From NCBI GenBank assembly GCA_944323135.1, contig CALURI010000005.1, forward strand, positions 62,001 to 126,000: a stretch of DNA of 64,000 nucleotides, read 5' to 3'. The notes beneath the pieces were generated by a model, which was not told where the DNA came from, searched no databases, and saw only the letters and a list, made by a program, of their open reading frames with translations. Source of the DNA: Candidatus Gastranaerophilales bacterium. GTDB lineage: Bacteria > Cyanobacteriota > Vampirovibrionia > Gastranaerophilales > Gastranaerophilaceae. The position numbers were made by a program, and so were the translations under genes. Of this stretch, positions 62,801 through 64,000 are shown one piece after another (the stretch's first letter is position 1; each line of letters starts with the position of its first letter).

Positions 62801-63714
62801 AATTGTCCTCCTTTTTTACTCTTGTAGGACAATGAGTGTTTGAAGTAAAGACTTTTCCGCTCAAATGACTGAAAAAATAAAAATCAAGTCTATTCAAAGG
62901 GTTTTTAAATACCAAAAATACACCTGAATAGAGTACACCCTATAAAGTGATAAAACTTAATCTAGTTTAATTAAGTATTTGATATTTAAACCCTCAAGAT
63001 AAGTTGTAAGTTACAAAATGTTGCCTAGCTGTTTGTCGTTTTTTCGTTTTTTCGTTTTTTCGTTTTGTATTTTTGTGTTTGATTGTTGCTTTTGCGTTTA
63101 TATCTTGTTTAGGCGGAGATGTTTACTCATCGTCCTTATGTCTATGCAGAATCTATATTTTTGTATCCAATAGCCTCAAGATTCTAATAGCTGGGGCGTT
63201 TTACTTATAGCTAAAACCGCAAAACCTGCTCCGATAACTTACCCTTTTATAATATAAAATTTTTTTACAATTGTCAAACCGAAAATTCTATAAACCATTA
63301 TTATACTTAAATTTTGTTATACAATAAATTTCTTAATATGTCAAAAATTAGCATTATTATTAACTTTTTGTTGCTGCAAATTATGAAGATATGTAAATCA
63401 CATAAAAAATTTTGCCTTCCTCGACCAAACACTACAATTCTCTACTTATTAAAACTTAGTTTTTATAATTAAAAAAATTTATTGTCATAGATATTTCTAT
63501 ATTATCATCAAGACTTTTATAAATATAATATAGCTTATACTATTACTACTAGGACTTTTAATTAAAAACATATACTTTTTATTTTTTCTTTTCCACCGCC
63601 ATCGTATTTTTTAAGAGCAATCAAACAAATTAACTAACAGTAATTATATATTATTATACAAATTTTAATTATATGTATGGCTCTACCTAACATTATTTTT
63701 CATTATTTATTATA
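62801..63714. other. 0.9 kb AT-rich non-coding stretch of the element
   Basis: I see no convincing gene. It has an inverted repeat CTATTCA/TGAATAG (62890-62896 and 62925-62931) just upstream of the resolvase, which could be its recombination site; an octamer tandem repeat (63037-63066); and a stem-rich segment near 63190-63240 containing GTTTTA/TAAAAC arms. The rest, to 63714, is very AT-rich. Confidence 0.5.
63037..63066. repeat. Tandem octamer CGTTTTTT, 3.75 copies
   Basis: Exact copies at 63037, 63045 and 63053, then CGTTTT at 63061. Such short exact repeats can change copy number by slippage. No reading frame contains it. Confidence 0.85.
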
Positions 63715-64000
63715 CTAGACATTGCAAAATTCTTTTATTACACATTCATAACATTTTGGAGTTGCAGCACAAACCTCACCATAACCTTTAGAACAGTAAT
63801 TCCATAATAAGTAATCCATTTTTACTTGGCTGATTCCAATTTTATCTGATAGTTTTTTACATTCCGCTATAACTGAATAATCTGATTTACTTTTTACAAT
63901 ATTTAGCCTTTCCACCCCTAAAATTCTTTTTATATGCACATCAGGTTTAATTACATCAATGCCAACATTTCTAAGATACTCACAAACAAGAGCAACACCT
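63715..64000 (-). CDS. C-terminal part of a probable HhH-GPD/endonuclease III-like Fe-S protein
   Basis: The frame is open to the window edge, so only about 95 C-terminal residues are seen and the start is outside. It reads GVALVCEYLRNVGIDVIKPD followed by HIKRILGVERL, like the helix after the helix-hairpin-helix in base-excision glycosylases. It ends with the cysteine loop CAATPKCYECVIKEFC. The spacing C-x5-C-x2-C-x5-C is one residue short of the endonuclease III 4Fe-4S loop (C-x6-C-x2-C-x5-C). The family call is tentative. Presence on a mobile element suggests a DNA-modification or defence context, which is inference. Confidence 0.5.
   Translation of the reverse strand, partial: GVALVCEYLRNVGIDVIKPDVHIKRILGVERLNIVKSKSDYSVIAECKKLSDKIGISQVKMDYLLWNYCSKGYGEVCAATPKCYECVIKEFCNV

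Larger units (their letters stand above)
60826..64000. mobile_element. Integrated element at initiator tRNA-Met (left part)
   Basis: It starts where the tRNA sequence breaks off and continues past the window end. It encodes a tyrosine recombinase next to the junction, an overlapping serine recombinase, about 0.9 kb of AT-rich non-coding DNA with repeats, and the end of an Fe-S protein gene. Codon use and non-coding content differ from the compact chromosome to the left. Whether it is a conjugative element, a phage remnant or a defence island cannot be told from this part. Confidence 0.8.

Noticed and set aside
63190..63240. CRISPR repeat or tracr-like sequence (a GTTTTA-containing stem)
   Set aside because: There is a single copy, no spaced repeats and no cas gene; the resemblance is limited to a short stem.

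Overview
The window is AT-rich bacterial chromosome and most likely comes from a non-photosynthetic relative of Cyanobacteria, probably Vampirovibrionia/Melainabacteria and possibly the gut order Gastranaerophilales. The main reason is that the RNA polymerase beta-prime subunit is split into separate rpoC1 and rpoC2 genes, as in the cyanobacterial lineage, and no photosynthesis gene is seen. A large set of pseudopilin-like genes with the N-terminal motif GFTLAEVLITLG, an LktA-type adhesin and a meso-diaminopimelate-type MurE fit this. The lineage is an inference.

Layout. 1-8.4 kb: rpoB (cut by the window edge), rpoC1, rpoC2 and a small gene. 8.4-8.9 kb: a palindrome-rich non-coding stretch. 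9-13.5 kb: a thioredoxin-like/CcdA pair, then ribH-murQ-gpsA-ricT. 13.5-20.9 kb: small unknown genes, tRNA-Leu(CAG), mutS, and ndk-tgt beside a MATE transporter. 21-23.3 kb: two pseudopilin genes, an XRE regulator and a SprA-like metallopeptidase. 23.4-26 kb: efp-accB-accC. 26-33 kb: a tandem membrane-protein pair, rsgA, a prenyl synthase, a PAP2-like protein and a SWIM/SNF2 helicase. 33-35.4 kb: two pseudopilin genes around an HExxH protein. 35.7-42.8 kb: HU, a family 2 glycosyltransferase, apt, and the rny-ymdB-PHP-pseudopilin-like-LOG cluster. 43-49.2 kb: pepA and cell-wall genes (amidase, PBP, murE). 49.2-54.5 kb: three pseudopilin genes between nagA-like and ilvD. 54.5-60.7 kb: an Fe-S oxidoreductase, proC, rpmH-rnpA and a large adhesin. 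60.8 kb to the end: an integrated element that interrupts an initiator tRNA gene.

The most unusual feature is a repeated regulatory cassette in front of six pseudopilin genes (starts near 23205, 33771, 35359, 49957, 51805 and 53840). Each has a Shine-Dalgarno-led short leader ORF containing a run of 10 or 11 G (one copy has C). About 31-37 bp further on comes a promoter, and directly after its -10 box a 17-bp palindrome GTGAT-N7-ATCAC. The near-identical copies at 33.9 and 35.5 kb differ in G-run length (11 against 10). With 11 the leader ORF runs in frame into the pseudopilin; with 10 it stops after 15 codons. This looks like a phase-variable leader controlling a multigene surface or secreted pseudopilin family. 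A further G run lies inside the spacer of a -35/-10 pair at 32.9 kb.

A second theme is leaderless translation. At least seven genes have a -10 box exactly six bases before the ATG and no Shine-Dalgarno, while most other genes carry clear AAGGAG sites.
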